The notes under the pieces were generated by a model that did no database searches, was not told where the DNA came from, and worked only from the letters and a program-made list of their open reading frames with translations. DNA of 64,000 bases from Callaeas wilsoni (lineage: Eukaryota; Chordata; Aves; Passeriformes; Callaeidae). Position 1 is the stretch's first letter; the number at the start of each line of letters is the position of its first letter. The DNA is taken from assembly GCA_013398955.1 (NCBI GenBank), contig VWPU01003235.1:1-64000 (forward strand), in the 5' to 3' direction. The position numbers and the translations under genes are program-made. This document shows, one piece after another, positions 28,301 to 40,000 of this stretch.

Positions 28301-29229
28301 CCTTAAGTCCATTCTGTACAATAATGGTCACAAGTTAGTGCAAGACTGGACTTAGAGTTACATTAATGAAGTTTTTAAAATTTCAAATTTCTTGTGGTTG
28401 TTTCCAATTTCATCACTGATTGGCCATGGTTACTGGAGTGCAGTTGCTGATGTGCATCCAGCAGGAGCAGGCAGTGTTTTAGCTTTGGAGTAGACTTTTA
28501 GATTTTCTTGAGTTTTGAGTTTTTATAACACCAACAGAACTTGTAGAATTGAAATTCCTCTTCACCAAAAATCAAGAAACAGGCTCGAATTTACTCTCTA
28601 GTGGCCAAGCAAATTTCCTTAGCCTTCCTGCAGGCATGTCAGTTTCAATGATGGGATGAAGACTCAGATTCCACATCCATGAACGTGTCAACATTTGCCC
28701 TGATTCAGTGACGTAGATCCCACTGGTGCTAAATAGGTTGAGAGATGACAGGCATTTGGAAATTATTTTAATTAGAGAGGAATCATGCAAAGTTTTAAAC
28801 TGTCAGGTTTATAATCAGGATTAAAATTCCACATTTCTACAGTCTGCAACATGTTTATTGAAGATTCATGCCTTTGAAAGAAATCTATCTCATTTTTGGC
28901 AGAAAATATTCATTGGATGCTGGTTCCATAACATGCAAACCAAACATTTAAAAATCCCTAAAAATAAAGACAACCCTTTTTGTATTTAGCTTCTTGAGAA
29001 ATAAACCAATTGCACGTGTTTGAACCTCCATGGGTCCAAACCTGCCACAACTCCACCTAACATAGTTTGCCGAATTTAAATGTTGAATGTAAGTTATTGC
29101 CATCTCATGTGGAATTGTCATAGGTGATGGATTAGTTCCCCTGAATTTACATGGGAGCTGACCTCAATCCTCAGCTCCTCCATTCTTCAGTTCTATCATG
29201 GTCTTCTCTTCCTTGAAGCTGGAACTGAA
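25301..29229. other. Unique non-coding stretch next to the gypsy relic
   Basis: A 116-codon minus-strand frame (25625-25975, starting 'MGSRRGIQVNGKEK') sits just upstream of the gag relic. I do not recognise it. It may be more of the element's 5' part or chance. The remainder has no recognised gene or repeat. A short region at about 27000-27200 has balanced composition and could be a conserved element, but this is not testable here. Confidence 0.45.
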
Positions 29230-31002
29230 CATCACAAGGGACACAAAGAATAACTAGAAGGGTTTATACAGGTATGTTAGCCAGAAAAGGAAGGTCGAAG
29301 AAGGTGTACCCCCTGATAAATAACACTAGAAAACTGGTAGCAATACAGGAGCAAGCCTCAGTCTTCTCACACCTCTCGAGTGGATGGACAGCAAGATGGG
29401 AACTAGGGAGGCAAAGTGCTTCCCACTGTACATAAAGATCAGTTTCATGCCCACCTGAGGAACATGAACAAACATAAGTCTACGGGACCTGATGAGAGGC
29501 ATCCCAGAGCCATGATGGGATTGGCTGACATAGTTGCCAAGCCACTCTCTATGATATTTGAAAAGTCATGGCAGGCAAGAGAAGTCCCAGTTGACTGGGA
29601 AAAGGGAAACATTGTACTCATCTTTTAAAAGGGTAAAAAGGAGGGCTCTGGAAACAACAAACCTCTCAGCTTCACCTCTGTGCCTAGGAAGATAATGGGA
29701 CAGATCCTCCTAGAAGCTGCGCTAAGGTACCTGGAGGACAGGGAGGTGATTTGGAACACCCAGCACAGCTGCACCAAGGGCAAGTCCTGCCTGACCAAAC
29801 TAGTGGCCTTCCATGATGGAGTAATTATATCAGTGGACATGGGAAGGGCTACAGGTGTTATTTATGCAGACTTCTGTAAAGCCTTTGACACTGTCTCCAC
29901 AGCATCCCTCTCTCTCAGTTGGAGAGAGATGGATATGATGAGTGGACTGCTAGGAGGATGAGGAAATGATTGGACAGTCACATGCAAAGGGGAGCAGTCA
30001 ATAGCTCAATGGACATCAGTGACAACTGCTGTCTCTTTGAGATTCATACTGGGACCAGTGTTATTTATTATCTTCATTAATTACGTAGAAGAAGGTATCA
30101 AGTGCACCCTCAACAAATTTGCATATGACTCCAAGTTGAGTGGTGTGGTTGACACACCTGAAGGAGGGGATGCCATCCAGAAGGACCTGGACAAGCTTGA
30201 GAAGGGGTTCCACAGGAATCTCATGAGGTTTAACATGACCAAGTGCAAAGTGCTGAACCTGGGTTGGGTTTTGGGTTGTGGTATCAACATAGGCTGGAGA
30301 TGAACAAATCCAGAGCAGCCCTGCTGAGAAGGACTTGGGGGTGCCAGTGGAGGAGAGGCTGGACATGACCCAGCAATGTGCACTTGCACCTCAGAAAGGC
30401 AGTTGTGTCCTGGGCTGCATCCAAAACTGCATGGGCACCAGGAGGAGGGAGGGGATTCTGCCCCTCTGCTCCACTCTGGTGAGACCCAACCTCGAGTACT
30501 GAATCCAGCTCTGGGGTACTCAGCATAGGATCCTGTTGGAGCAAGTCCAGAGGAGGCCACCAAGATGATGAGAGGGATTGATCACCTCTCCTATGAGGAA
30601 AAGCGGAGAAAATGGGGGTTGTTCAGCCTGGAGAAGAGAAGGCTTTGAGGGGACCTAATTGTGGCCTTCAAGTACTTGAAGGGAGCTTACAAGAAAGATG
30701 GACATAAACTTTTTACAAGAGCATATAGTGATAGGACAATGGGGAATGGTTTCAAACTGAAAGAGAGTAGGCTCTGACGACATGTTAGGAAGAAATTCCT
30801 TATTGTTGAGAAGTTGATGAGGCGCTGGAAGAGGCTGTCCAGAGAAGTTACAGATTCCCTATCTCTGTAAGTGTTCAAGGCCAGGTTGGATGGGGCTCTG
30901 AGCAACCTGGTCTAGTGGAAGGTGTCCCTGTGCATGACCGTTGGAACTAGATGATCTCTAAGGGGGCTTCCAACCCAAGGCATTCTCTGTTTCTATGATT
31001 CT
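29230..31002 (+). mobile_element. CR1 LINE, 5'-truncated, 1.8 kb
   Basis: A long CR1 copy running from the region between endonuclease and RT, through RT, to the 3' end. The right end reads 'CTAGATGATCTCTAAGG' near 30950, then 'CTTCCAACCC', and finishes with 'TTTCTATGATTCT' at 30990-31002, the CR1 3' terminus. CR1 copies by target-primed reverse transcription and is usually 5'-truncated with an intact 3' end, as seen here. Stops, frame changes and small deletions show that it is inactive. The best-conserved parts are given in the RT entry. No target duplication is apparent. Confidence 0.95.
29416..30280 (+). pseudogene. CR1 ORF2 reverse transcriptase, degenerate
   Basis: Successive open segments show LINE RT motifs in order. 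'NKHKSTGPDERHPRAM' lies at about 29470-29520. '[12 protein letters not shown]' at 29863-29898 is motif A, with its catalytic Asp kept. 'GPVLFIIFIN' lies at 30052-30081. 'NKFAYDSKL' at about 30112-30138 is motif C. In CR1 and related LINEs motif C carries two adjacent Asp (FADDTKL-like); here the first is Tyr, which would destroy catalysis. Frame changes occur near 29628 and 29961. In life the protein would copy CR1 RNA at a nicked target in the nucleus. Confidence 0.9.
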
Positions 31003-33702
31003 CCCTCCCTTCTTTTAGACACTGTAGCCACTGCTCTCAGTCACTTGCAGGGCTGGACGTGAAGACTCTGCAGGAAGCCATCCCCAGAAGTATGTCTAAC
31101 TTACCCTGCATCCCTCCTCAATGGAGGAAAGCCAGTTTCAGGGGCCCATGCAGGTGATTCACTAAATTTTGTTTTGTGGTAATGCAGTGCAGCATCTTCA
31201 GGGATGGGGTTCATTATAAGTAGCCCTGGTTGCTGTCATGACTGTGGGGACATAGAGAGAAGACCATGGGCACTCTGCGCAGCTTCTCTTCTCCTTTCAG
31301 TGTTCAGAAACTTTACATGCTATCTCATGGACTCCGCAAAACATTCAAGAAATAGACAGATGGCTTCACTGCAAGAGCAGCCAAGTTATAGGAAGCCTCT
31401 GCAGCATTGACCCCAAATGGCTAGCAATGTCCATATCAATGACCAATCACACCACAAAGGCAGCACTCTCAAATGTCTTTCGTATAGTACCTCATGAATT
31501 CCTATACTTTTCTTTCTTTTGCCTTCAGTAACAAAGGTGGGGAGGGGGGAATCAGGCCCTCAAATTGTAAGAACAAAAGAGCTGGCAAACAAATTGTGTG
31601 TGCTCTAAGCCTACATACCAGCCCATAAGCAACAGGTCACAGCTTTATTAAACTATTTAATATATGATACCAGAAATATAAGATAGATACCAGAAGTATA
31701 AAGTACATGTTTCATGTTTTGGCCCATACTGCTATCCTATTGTCAATGTACCTTCTCAGCCTAGTACTTTAAAATAATCCAACACATTAAACTAGTTGTC
31801 AACGACAGCAGCAAGAAGCTTGTCACAGCTGGGTGTCTTAGAGTCAAGGAGAAGCTAAGGAACTGTGCTTGTTAACTTTTGTACTTACTTTTTTTACTGT
31901 TTGCTAGGTTGCTGCTATATTTAGAAAAAAAACATGTCTATCTCCATTAGGTTTTTATGCAGGTTTTTTGTGAAATCACATTATAAACTCGAGGTCAGCA
32001 ACCACTGAGTCAAATAATTTATCAAGTCATTACCCAGATTCAGTGCCTAGCATTAGCTGCCTTGTGATGCAATTTGCACTAGAAAAAAAAAAAGAGAGCA
32101 ACTGCCTCTATGAGGAGCAAGGCGTATTTAACAACCACACAGTATTAATTTATACAAAAATAGCTTTGCAGTCATGATCATGTTAGATTGGAAGATAAGA
32201 GAGAACAGCTTCAATTTGTAAAAGGCTTTTTGATTTTTGAGGAGAAACAAATATTTTGACTATGTTTTTCTGTTCTGCTTTAACTGCTTCAGGGGCTTTT
32301 CCTATGCATTTTTTTTTGCAACACTCTGTTATGGTTCCTGGCAGCCATTGATTTTTTTTTTCTGTGTGTTTTCTTCAAAGGTAAAATTAACATGGCTGTT
32401 TTCATATAACAACTTCAGTTTACCCTGCACCTTTTCTGAGCAAAATTATTTTATCTCTTCAGTGCTATGGAGCCATCAGGTCAATGGAACTCCACAGAAC
32501 AGGATCACTGCATGTACAGTAAAAATACATATGGCCTTTCTATTGCAGCTTATTACAGGAGAATTTTTCATCAAACACACCAGTGATTGATTGGAAAAGT
32601 TGAGGACTGATCTGCAGTGTGAAACTCCTGTTGGTCTTAACAGGAAAGCAGAATTTCAGAATTTCCTGGGCTTGGTGCTAATGGTCCATACCTCACCTTG
32701 CAAGTAAAAGCTGTAGTTTCATTCACAAGGTCTCTTTAATAAGATGCAGCACAGGTCACTGCAGCAGTGGTTGAAATTCCTCAGTAACTGGATTCAGGAG
32801 ACCTGTCTCCACCCCATTTCTCAGGGGTGCTCCTCAGGAGAGATCAGGTTCTGAATAAAAAGAGTCATCACTACTTACATGTGTCTCAAAGGCTTTTGGA
32901 AATCAGACATGCCCATCAGCACAGTCTCTGTTCTATTAAAAAAAAGTCAGTGGAAATGGAGTGTAAGGCAGGAAAAAGAATCCCAAGCCTTATCCCAGAG
33001 ATGACGTGACCCAAAAACAAGACGCATGGATTTACTAGACGGTATGTCATCTGTAAGGCATCCTCAGAATCTTCAGGGTGAAAGTCTCTTTGGATACTGT
33101 TGCTGAACACCATATAAAAAAGCATCTTAGAAACTACTTTCCCTCAACCACTTTTACCACATCTGTCCAGATTAACTATTTCTAGACCTCCTAATATAAT
33201 TCCCAGGTGTTTCTTTGGGTCAGTATGGTAGCTGGAATATCCTGAGATGTTTCTATTACCGACTCACAGACATTAACTCATAGGACATGAAATCAGGGCA
33301 GTCATATATAACAGCTGTATCTTTAGAACAGGTTTCAGCTGAGACCTTGCGAGGTCCATATCTGCTCAGCTTTGGGCTGCAGAGTGAGATCTCTTAAATA
33401 TGACTTTCCCAGTTGTATATTTCTTACTGCAAGGATTCTATTTGTTGACAGGTGAAAAAGATAAGAATCAGACTGCCTGGTATGTTTTTGACCTCATATT
33501 AAATTTCAGTTTCTAAATAATACCCGGATACCATGGTGAATAGGAAACAGCTGTAATAAACACTCATCATGGAAACTGGAAAAGGAAGCAATGTAGTCAT
33601 CTAGAATGTTATCACGTATCTGAATCCATCTAAAATTGGAAGAACACTAGTATAAAAAGTCTAGTATGTCCTCATTAAATGTCTGAAGAAAATCATAAGT
33701 GA
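31003..33702. other. Unique AT-rich stretch between two CR1 copies
   Basis: No gene was recognised. It contains a short imperfect tandem (GATACCAGAARTATAA, two copies near 31667-31700) and an 11-base A run near 32083. The 117-codon plus-strand frame at 32237-32590 is Phe-rich and has no family resemblance. Confidence 0.55.
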
Positions 33703-33998
33703 TTAGCCAGGACAGGGTTGGCCCTCCTGGCTGCCAGGGCACTGCTGACTCATGTTCAACTTGCCATTGACCAGGACCCCCAGGTCCCTTTCTGTGGCGC
33801 TGCTCTCCAGCCTCTCATTCCCCAGTCTGCCTGTACAGCCAGGATTGCCCCATCTCAGGTGCAGAATCTGGCACTTGCCTTTGTTAAACTTCATACAGTC
33901 AGTGATTGCCCAGCCTTCTAACTTGCCTAGGTCTTTCTCCAGGGCCTCTCTGCTTTCAAGGGAGTTTAATGAGAGGAGAGGCCTTGCAATGATATCTG

Positions 33999-34322
33999 TC
34001 AGTTCTTCGAGTGTCTTGGACTAATCCCACTAGGACCCATAGACTTACAGAGATCCAGCCAGACCAGCAAATCCCACACAATTTCAAGGTCAACTGTGAG
34101 TTTATTATTCTCACAGCCATGATCCTCCAGCTCAGGACACTGGGACCTTCTTAGTCCATCATCTGTGTTGAAGATGGAGGCAGAGAATGCATTAAACACC
34201 TCTGCCTTGTCCATGTCCCTGTTTGTGAGGTGCCCATCCTCATTCCGTAACAAGCTGATGTTATTTCTATGCTGCCTTTTGCCATTAATATATTTGAAAA
34301 AACTTTTTATTGTCTCACACAT
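33999..34322 (-). pseudogene. CR1 ORF2 linker and start of RT
   Basis: The minus-strand frame contains 'KSFFKYINGKRQHRNN', 'DKAEVFNAFSASIFN' and 'CKSMGPSGISPRH', the CR1 linker followed by the first RT motif (KSMGPDGIHP-like, with Asp changed to Ser). A frame change follows and the sequence 'ELTDIIARPLL' can be read up to the internal deletion. Confidence 0.88.
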
Positions 34323-34478
34323 TTCTGGCCAACTTCAACTCCAACTGATCTTTGGCTGCATGAATTTTCTCCCTACAGTGGCAAGCTCCATCTCTGTTTT
34401 CTTCCCATGTCACCTGACCGTGCTTCCACTGGGCACACACCTTCCTTTTTAGCCTTAGACCCAAAAGAACATTCCTAT

Positions 34479-35158
34479 TCAGTCAAGCCAGCCTTCTGCC
34501 TCGTCTGCTTGACTTCTGACACTGGGGAATTGCTGCTCCTGTGCCCTTAGGAGGTGACATTTAAAAAGTGACCACCACTGACAGACCCCAGCACCTTCAA
34601 AAGCATTTTCCCACGGGACTTTTCTAACTAGTTCCCAGAGCAGCCTGACGTCTGCTCTCCTCATGTCCACAGCTGAAGTTTTGCTGCACTTTTCCTCCTG
34701 TCAACAAAAATTTTAAACTTTGTGTTTGCTGTGGCCAAGATGGCACCAGTCACCACAGTGCTCATGGGGTCCACTCTGTTGACAAGCAGCAGATCAAGGA
34801 GGGCATCTTTCTGAGTCAGCTCCCTTAGTACCTGTTCCATGAAGTTATCATCCAGATGTTTTAGGAATCTCCTGGACTTATTTGTTACAGCTGTGTGATG
34901 CTCCCAGTTAATTTCTAGCCAATTGAAGTCCTCCATAAAGGACAAGGGTAATTGACTTAGTTCTTTGAAGAATAATTCATCAGCGTCATGGTCCTGCCTG
35001 AGAGGTCTGTAGCAGACTCCAGTGACGACATCTGCATTATTTGTTTGTCTCTTAATCCTTACCCAGAGGCTCTCAACTGTGCCATTGCCAACTGTGAGCT
35101 CCATATATTCCAGCCCTCCATGACATACAACGTCACCCTCCTGCCTTGTCTGCCCCAC
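34479..35158 (-). pseudogene. CR1 ORF2 endonuclease domain, degenerate
   Basis: A 165-codon frame from 35158 shows the apurinic-type endonuclease domain of CR1: 'LEYMELTVGNGTVESLWVRI', 'GVCYRP', then 'FMEDFNWLEINWEHH' (the GDFN motif with Gly changed to Glu; Asp and Asn kept) and 'DALLDLLLVNR'. The terminal SDH catalytic motif has become 'TAN'. The frame shifts near 34665 and the linker continues ('ELVRKVPWENAFEGAGV' at about 34560-34640). The enzyme would have nicked target DNA to prime reverse transcription. This copy is dead by the SDH loss as well as by frame. Confidence 0.88.
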
Positions 35159-35170
35159 CTATTCAAGCAA

Positions 35171-37002
35171 GTTCACTTTGCATAATTTTGTTAATTTAAA
35201 ACTCCAGCTAAATTAGACTTATATTTCACTATAACACATTAGAGACTTAGAACTAATTCTGGTCAAAATTTGTCTAATACTGATTTTAAGAAAATTTGCA
35301 TTTGTAATTAAATAAGCACATTAAAACATTATCGCAATAATAATATATTGTTAACTTACAAATTGCAAAGATTACTGATGTTTATTTTGTTCTCCCACAT
35401 AATATTTGGATGCATTCAACTAAATTAAGATCCTGGAAACTGTTTCCTGTAACTTACTGTAGTAAAAGCTACTTAGATACAGACCTGCAGACTTGCAAAT
35501 ACTTTTAATGTAGATAATTTTAAAGGATCTCTCTGGTTTAGAGCCTAATTTAAACCTTAAAAAAAGACATCTGATACTGGCATTGTATAAACCTGTGAGG
35601 AATCTCTGGAGAATGAACCTATGCATTGAGTAACACATGGACTTCCAGAGTTCATAAAGAAGTCATAATTTCTCTACCAAATCATGCCCTAGTGGATTTC
35701 AAGATGCTATGGTCAAAATTATAGCATGAACGTGGTGCTTGTGTAGTGTGTATCTGTATTTAATAAACATCTCCTTCAGACAAATGCAGTGGTGCAACTC
35801 TAAAAGCAGCTCAATCAACAGAGAGACAATGTGTGCAATCCTGTTAAAGATTTCCTGAAAGGAGAAAGGTTTCGATGGAATGACAGTTAGCCTTAATTAA
35901 AAGTTAAAAAAAAAAAAAAAAAAAAAAAAAGGAAAAAAAAATCCTTCTACGAGTTGAAAAGGACAAGTGACTATAAAAATGCAATCAGTCAATCCCCAAT
36001 TGAGAAATATAAATAGAAGAAGGGCCATTAGCCCCAGAGATGTCATCTGTGTCCCTCCTCTCTATGTCTGTAAAGGGGATGTGAGGGAGAGACACAGGAT
36101 GCAAGGCAAGGGAGACATGCATTGAACCGGCTCATCTCCCTGTGCAAAAGTATATTCAGATATTATACCATCTGTTTTTCAGTCAATAGTAAGACTTCTT
36201 GCTCCTCAGTGCCTTGCAACACTGACTTGTAAAATGGACATTTAGTTCCACTTTCATAACTGAAGGAGCAGAAAATAGAAGAGTACTCAACTGTCAAAGG
36301 AACAATAAGAGTTGAGATAATGGATGAATTTGGTAGCTGAACTTCACATCTTATCATAATCCTTTCCTTGAAGTTTCTACCAACCAACCTAGGTTCCAGT
36401 GCTCCAAACAGGAGCCCATCAGTCTCTAAGCACTCCACCAGGGCAAAGGAAGGTAAGTTTGTGTACATGTAACAGATGTCTTGGGCTTCTTTTGTACTTT
36501 TGCTGACCAGGACAGCCGTGCCATATAGGCAGTACTCTGGCTGGCTGGGATAAAGAGGAAGAGGGCATCAGGGAGAGAGACAGAAGACCCTGGATGGGGT
36601 TGTCTCCAAGCCAGGCAAGCAGCTCCCCTGCTCTCCAGCAGCAGCTTTGCAGGGCGTTCCTCTGCAAAAACATGTTCATTCATTTCTGTCTGCTAAGTCT
36701 AACCACATTCCCTTCACTGTTTGTAACAGTTTTGTTCCCTTTCTAAATCTTTTCAGGATGTGTAAATGTAATATTTAATATCATGCCTTGTAAAAGCTAT
36801 GCTCTGAAAATGGACAGATGTTTCCAAGTAGGTAATGAGTAACATCTTTCTCCAGCTTTCCTGGCAGATGCAGCAGGAAACAAATACATATGCACACATA
36901 GGTTACATTCCTCTCAGAGAAATAATGTTACTGGCAGTTTCCTTTCAGTGGCCAAGCTGGTCAAAGAAAATTATTTTTTCTCAGCATTTCATACAATTTA
37001 GC
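35171..37002. other. Unique AT-rich stretch with A25 tract
   Basis: No gene was identified. A 25-base A run sits at 35906-35930 with a further A run after GG. A 101-codon minus-strand frame at 36163-36468 has balanced composition but no recognised family; it is discussed as a finding. Confidence 0.5.
35906..35941 (+). repeat. A25 homopolymer plus A9
   Basis: Twenty-five A, then GG, then nine A. It could be the worn tail of a retroposed RNA inserted on the plus strand, but the upstream 150 bases are not recognised as any gene or SINE. Confidence 0.9.
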
Positions 37003-37070
37003 AGTTGGAGTAGATGATCTTAATGGTCTTTTGCAACCTAACTGATCCAGTGATTCTATGATTCAGTATC
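37003..37070 (+). mobile_element. CR1 LINE 3' tail
   Basis: 'AGTTGGAGTAGATGATCTTA' followed by 'ATGGTCTTTTGCAACCTAAC' and 'GTGATTCTATGATTC' is the last 65 or so bases of a CR1 insertion. The copy is extremely 5'-truncated. Confidence 0.9.
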
Positions 37071-40000
37071 TAATTTTCTCTTTTAATTGGCTGAAACACA
37101 ATAACAATCCCTAAAAATGCAGCTCAAGCCACCAGCAGCTTAATCCAATAGCCATTTCAGTCTGAAGAACAGGGAAAATAGATTCTAGTTTACATATTGT
37201 ATGTTCTGTAATACAAATTACATCAGTCATAGGAAGTCATTCCAGTCATACAAATAAACTAAAAAAATCTTCATACAAAAAGGGGGAGAGAAACTTAAAG
37301 GATGTTTATTTTTAAGTGCAGAAAACAAAAACCTCAATAATCTGTCTCACACAAAATTCTAACAGGTATGACCTTTGCTGGGGAAAGGGAGCAGGTGGTC
37401 AGTGCATGCTCTGTGCAATTCATGAGAACAGGCAGCTTTTAAGGTGGATAAAACAATAAGCATCTCAAGTACGGCACATCCAAAATCACTTTGAAGATCT
37501 CAATGTAAATAGTGCTGTCTAAAATCCCCAAATTCCAAATATTAACTTTCCCGACTCTTGTCTAGAACTAAGAGGTACACATAGAGATCAAGGGTGCTAA
37601 ATGATGCCTACCAGCTTCAGGACGCAAGATTTTCTCACTACACATTTTATTATTATTATATTGACATATTCAGTTCATCCAATTCCACAGTGATTTCTTT
37701 TGAATGAACACTTAGAACTATGCACCAAATAATTTCTCCAATGTCTTTCTTCTGCTCAGGAAATTGCAGGACAGGTCTGATATTCACAGGACTATTATTC
37801 AGAGTTGTCCATTGAGCTAAGCACACCTTGTGCAGAGTTCAGCCACCAGGTTATTCCCTTTGGCTACCTGGCTGCTTGTGGTTAGGGGCAGCACAGGATT
37901 GCTTGTGTCAGATCATAAGCTAGCATCTCCAGATGTCTGACAAGACTTTACAAACTGAAACCTAAGTGATAGCCACAAAGGCATGCCCAGCACAAGCCTT
38001 CACACAAATAGCAGGATCAGTGTGTCTGGATCTGACATACAAAGTTAAAAAGCCAAAAAAACCCACCAATATGAGCCTACCTAGAAAATCATTAGTAAAA
38101 GTTGTAATTGTTTCAGCAGAATAACTATGTATAAATACATCTGAAAGAATTCACACATGCCAAAAGACAGCATTACTGTCTTTTAGAATACAAACTACAG
38201 TTTAACACTAATAAACTTCTGCAGATCTTTTCCCTTCTCCTATAGCATTTAGCAAAGAACTGTTGTTCTTTAATGGATGGCTTTAAAAGCTCTATGTAAT
38301 TGATTCATTCCTTCTATTTTTCAATGACATTTTGGAGTTATTTCTACAGACTATTCTTGGTTTCCCTCCTACCAGCTTTGCCTGACACTTGCCTAAGGGG
38401 CTTCTGCATTTGAAATCGACAATTGCAGAAATCTCTTTAAACTTTAGTTCTCTATCTTTATTTTTGCTCTTCTTTTACATTGCCATAACAGCAGCCTGCA
38501 TTTTGCTGTAAGAAACCCACTGGGCATGATTTATTTCATTTCCCAAAGTAGGAAAAAGTTTGAACTTTCAGGAAACTGCTGAATTTTCGAACAACACTCA
38601 AGTAACACATAAACTTACTCACCTGCCATGTCCTTTTAAAGCCCAGCAGAACACACATTGCTTAGCAAGACCTGGGGCAGATTTATGAAAGACATAGAAT
38701 ATACAGCTGGGCTGTGCCCACATGCCAGAGGGGATAGGGTCTTGCATGCCCAGTTGACTGGGCAGGAGGTACCTCGCCATTTCTTGCTCCAGATCCCACA
38801 ACAGACACTCTGCACCAGTACGTAATGGGGGTTTGCCTGTGTGTGTGTTGAGAGGGTCTAAATTGATATGTGGACCTCAAGAATAGTACTGCTTGGATAT
38901 AGAAAGCAAAGTTGCCTCAGGCTACGTACAGTTCTGTACAGCTCATGCTGCACATATGACCATACAAAGAGCACTGTTTTATATGGCAACAGTTCAGGCC
39001 TTGGGCAATTCTAGCCTGCAGAATATGCAAAATTAAAGATTCATCTTTTTCTTAACATCTCTTTAGATTACTGTTTCAAGGCTGTTTAAATATGAGCTAG
39101 GAAAGCTTGCCAATTCCTTAACAAAAAAAACTTTACAAATAAATAAAAAATAAAAACACTCTGATACATATGTTGCTCTAATCATGTTTCATTGGATCCC
39201 ATTTCATCACAGAAAGATAAATAGGGAAATGATTCTGTCTATAAACAGTCTTTTGAAGAAAGGAAATAATCAAGAACATGTAAGGAATATATTCCAGAGG
39301 AAGCCTTAAGACGTGGGCATATTTGAATCCTCAGAAAGGAGGGGAGATTTGCTGCATAGCTAAGGTGCAATCCAAGACATCTGACTACATCCCCAGCTGG
39401 AGCACTAAGACTCTGCGTGACCTTGGGAAGTTAAACATCTCCAGTATAACCTCGGCCCTGTTAAAATCAACAGGCAGAATTCCCATCAGCTTCAGCATTG
39501 CAGAACCTTACCTTTTGTGCTTCAGCCGTCCTGCAGTTTACTGGCATCTGTACCCAGGCACCACAGCCCCTCCGGAGCACACGCGAACAACACACCAATA
39601 AATTTAGCAAGTGACATGATCCCAAATGCCAGAAACCACATGGTTGGCATGCTCATCCCAATGGAAATCACAGGTGCCTCTGAAGCAACCTAGAGCATTA
39701 ATTACTGTAGTCCTGTTAAAGCGCCCAGTCTCTGTTTCTAAGGATAATGACCAAGATGAGCTTCTCATGGTGCGGCTGGAGAGCTTGCACTCCAGATGTA
39801 AGGTGGGAGGAAATCACTGACTGCAGAGGGAAGCAATGATAAAGAGGTAAGCCTAGGCAATGTCCTAAGCAGCTTCTTAGGCTAACTGCTGTGAATTTTG
39901 GCGGGGGGGGGGAGGAGGCATCATGGCATACGCTAATTTTAGGGAAGGTTTTGAAGCTGCTTCACCAACAGTGATGAAGAGCACTGTGAGCAGAGGAAAC

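Larger units (their letters stand above)
33703..35170 (-). mobile_element. CR1 LINE with internal and 3' deletions
   Basis: This is a second, independent CR1 copy on the opposite strand. Read 5' to 3' (35170 down) it contains endonuclease, the linker to RT and the start of RT. At about 33960 it jumps to the post-RT region ('DLGKLEGWAITDCMKFNKGKC' minus the first residue is readable there). It stops near 33703 at 'KLNMSQQC', several hundred bases before a normal CR1 3' end. The RT palm, with both catalytic motifs, is therefore missing. Loss of the 3' end is atypical for CR1, which normally loses the 5' end, and implies a later deletion. Confidence 0.93.

Noticed and set aside
30081..30563. 160-codon minus-strand frame
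   Set aside because: It is the antisense shadow of the CR1 RT region on the plus strand.
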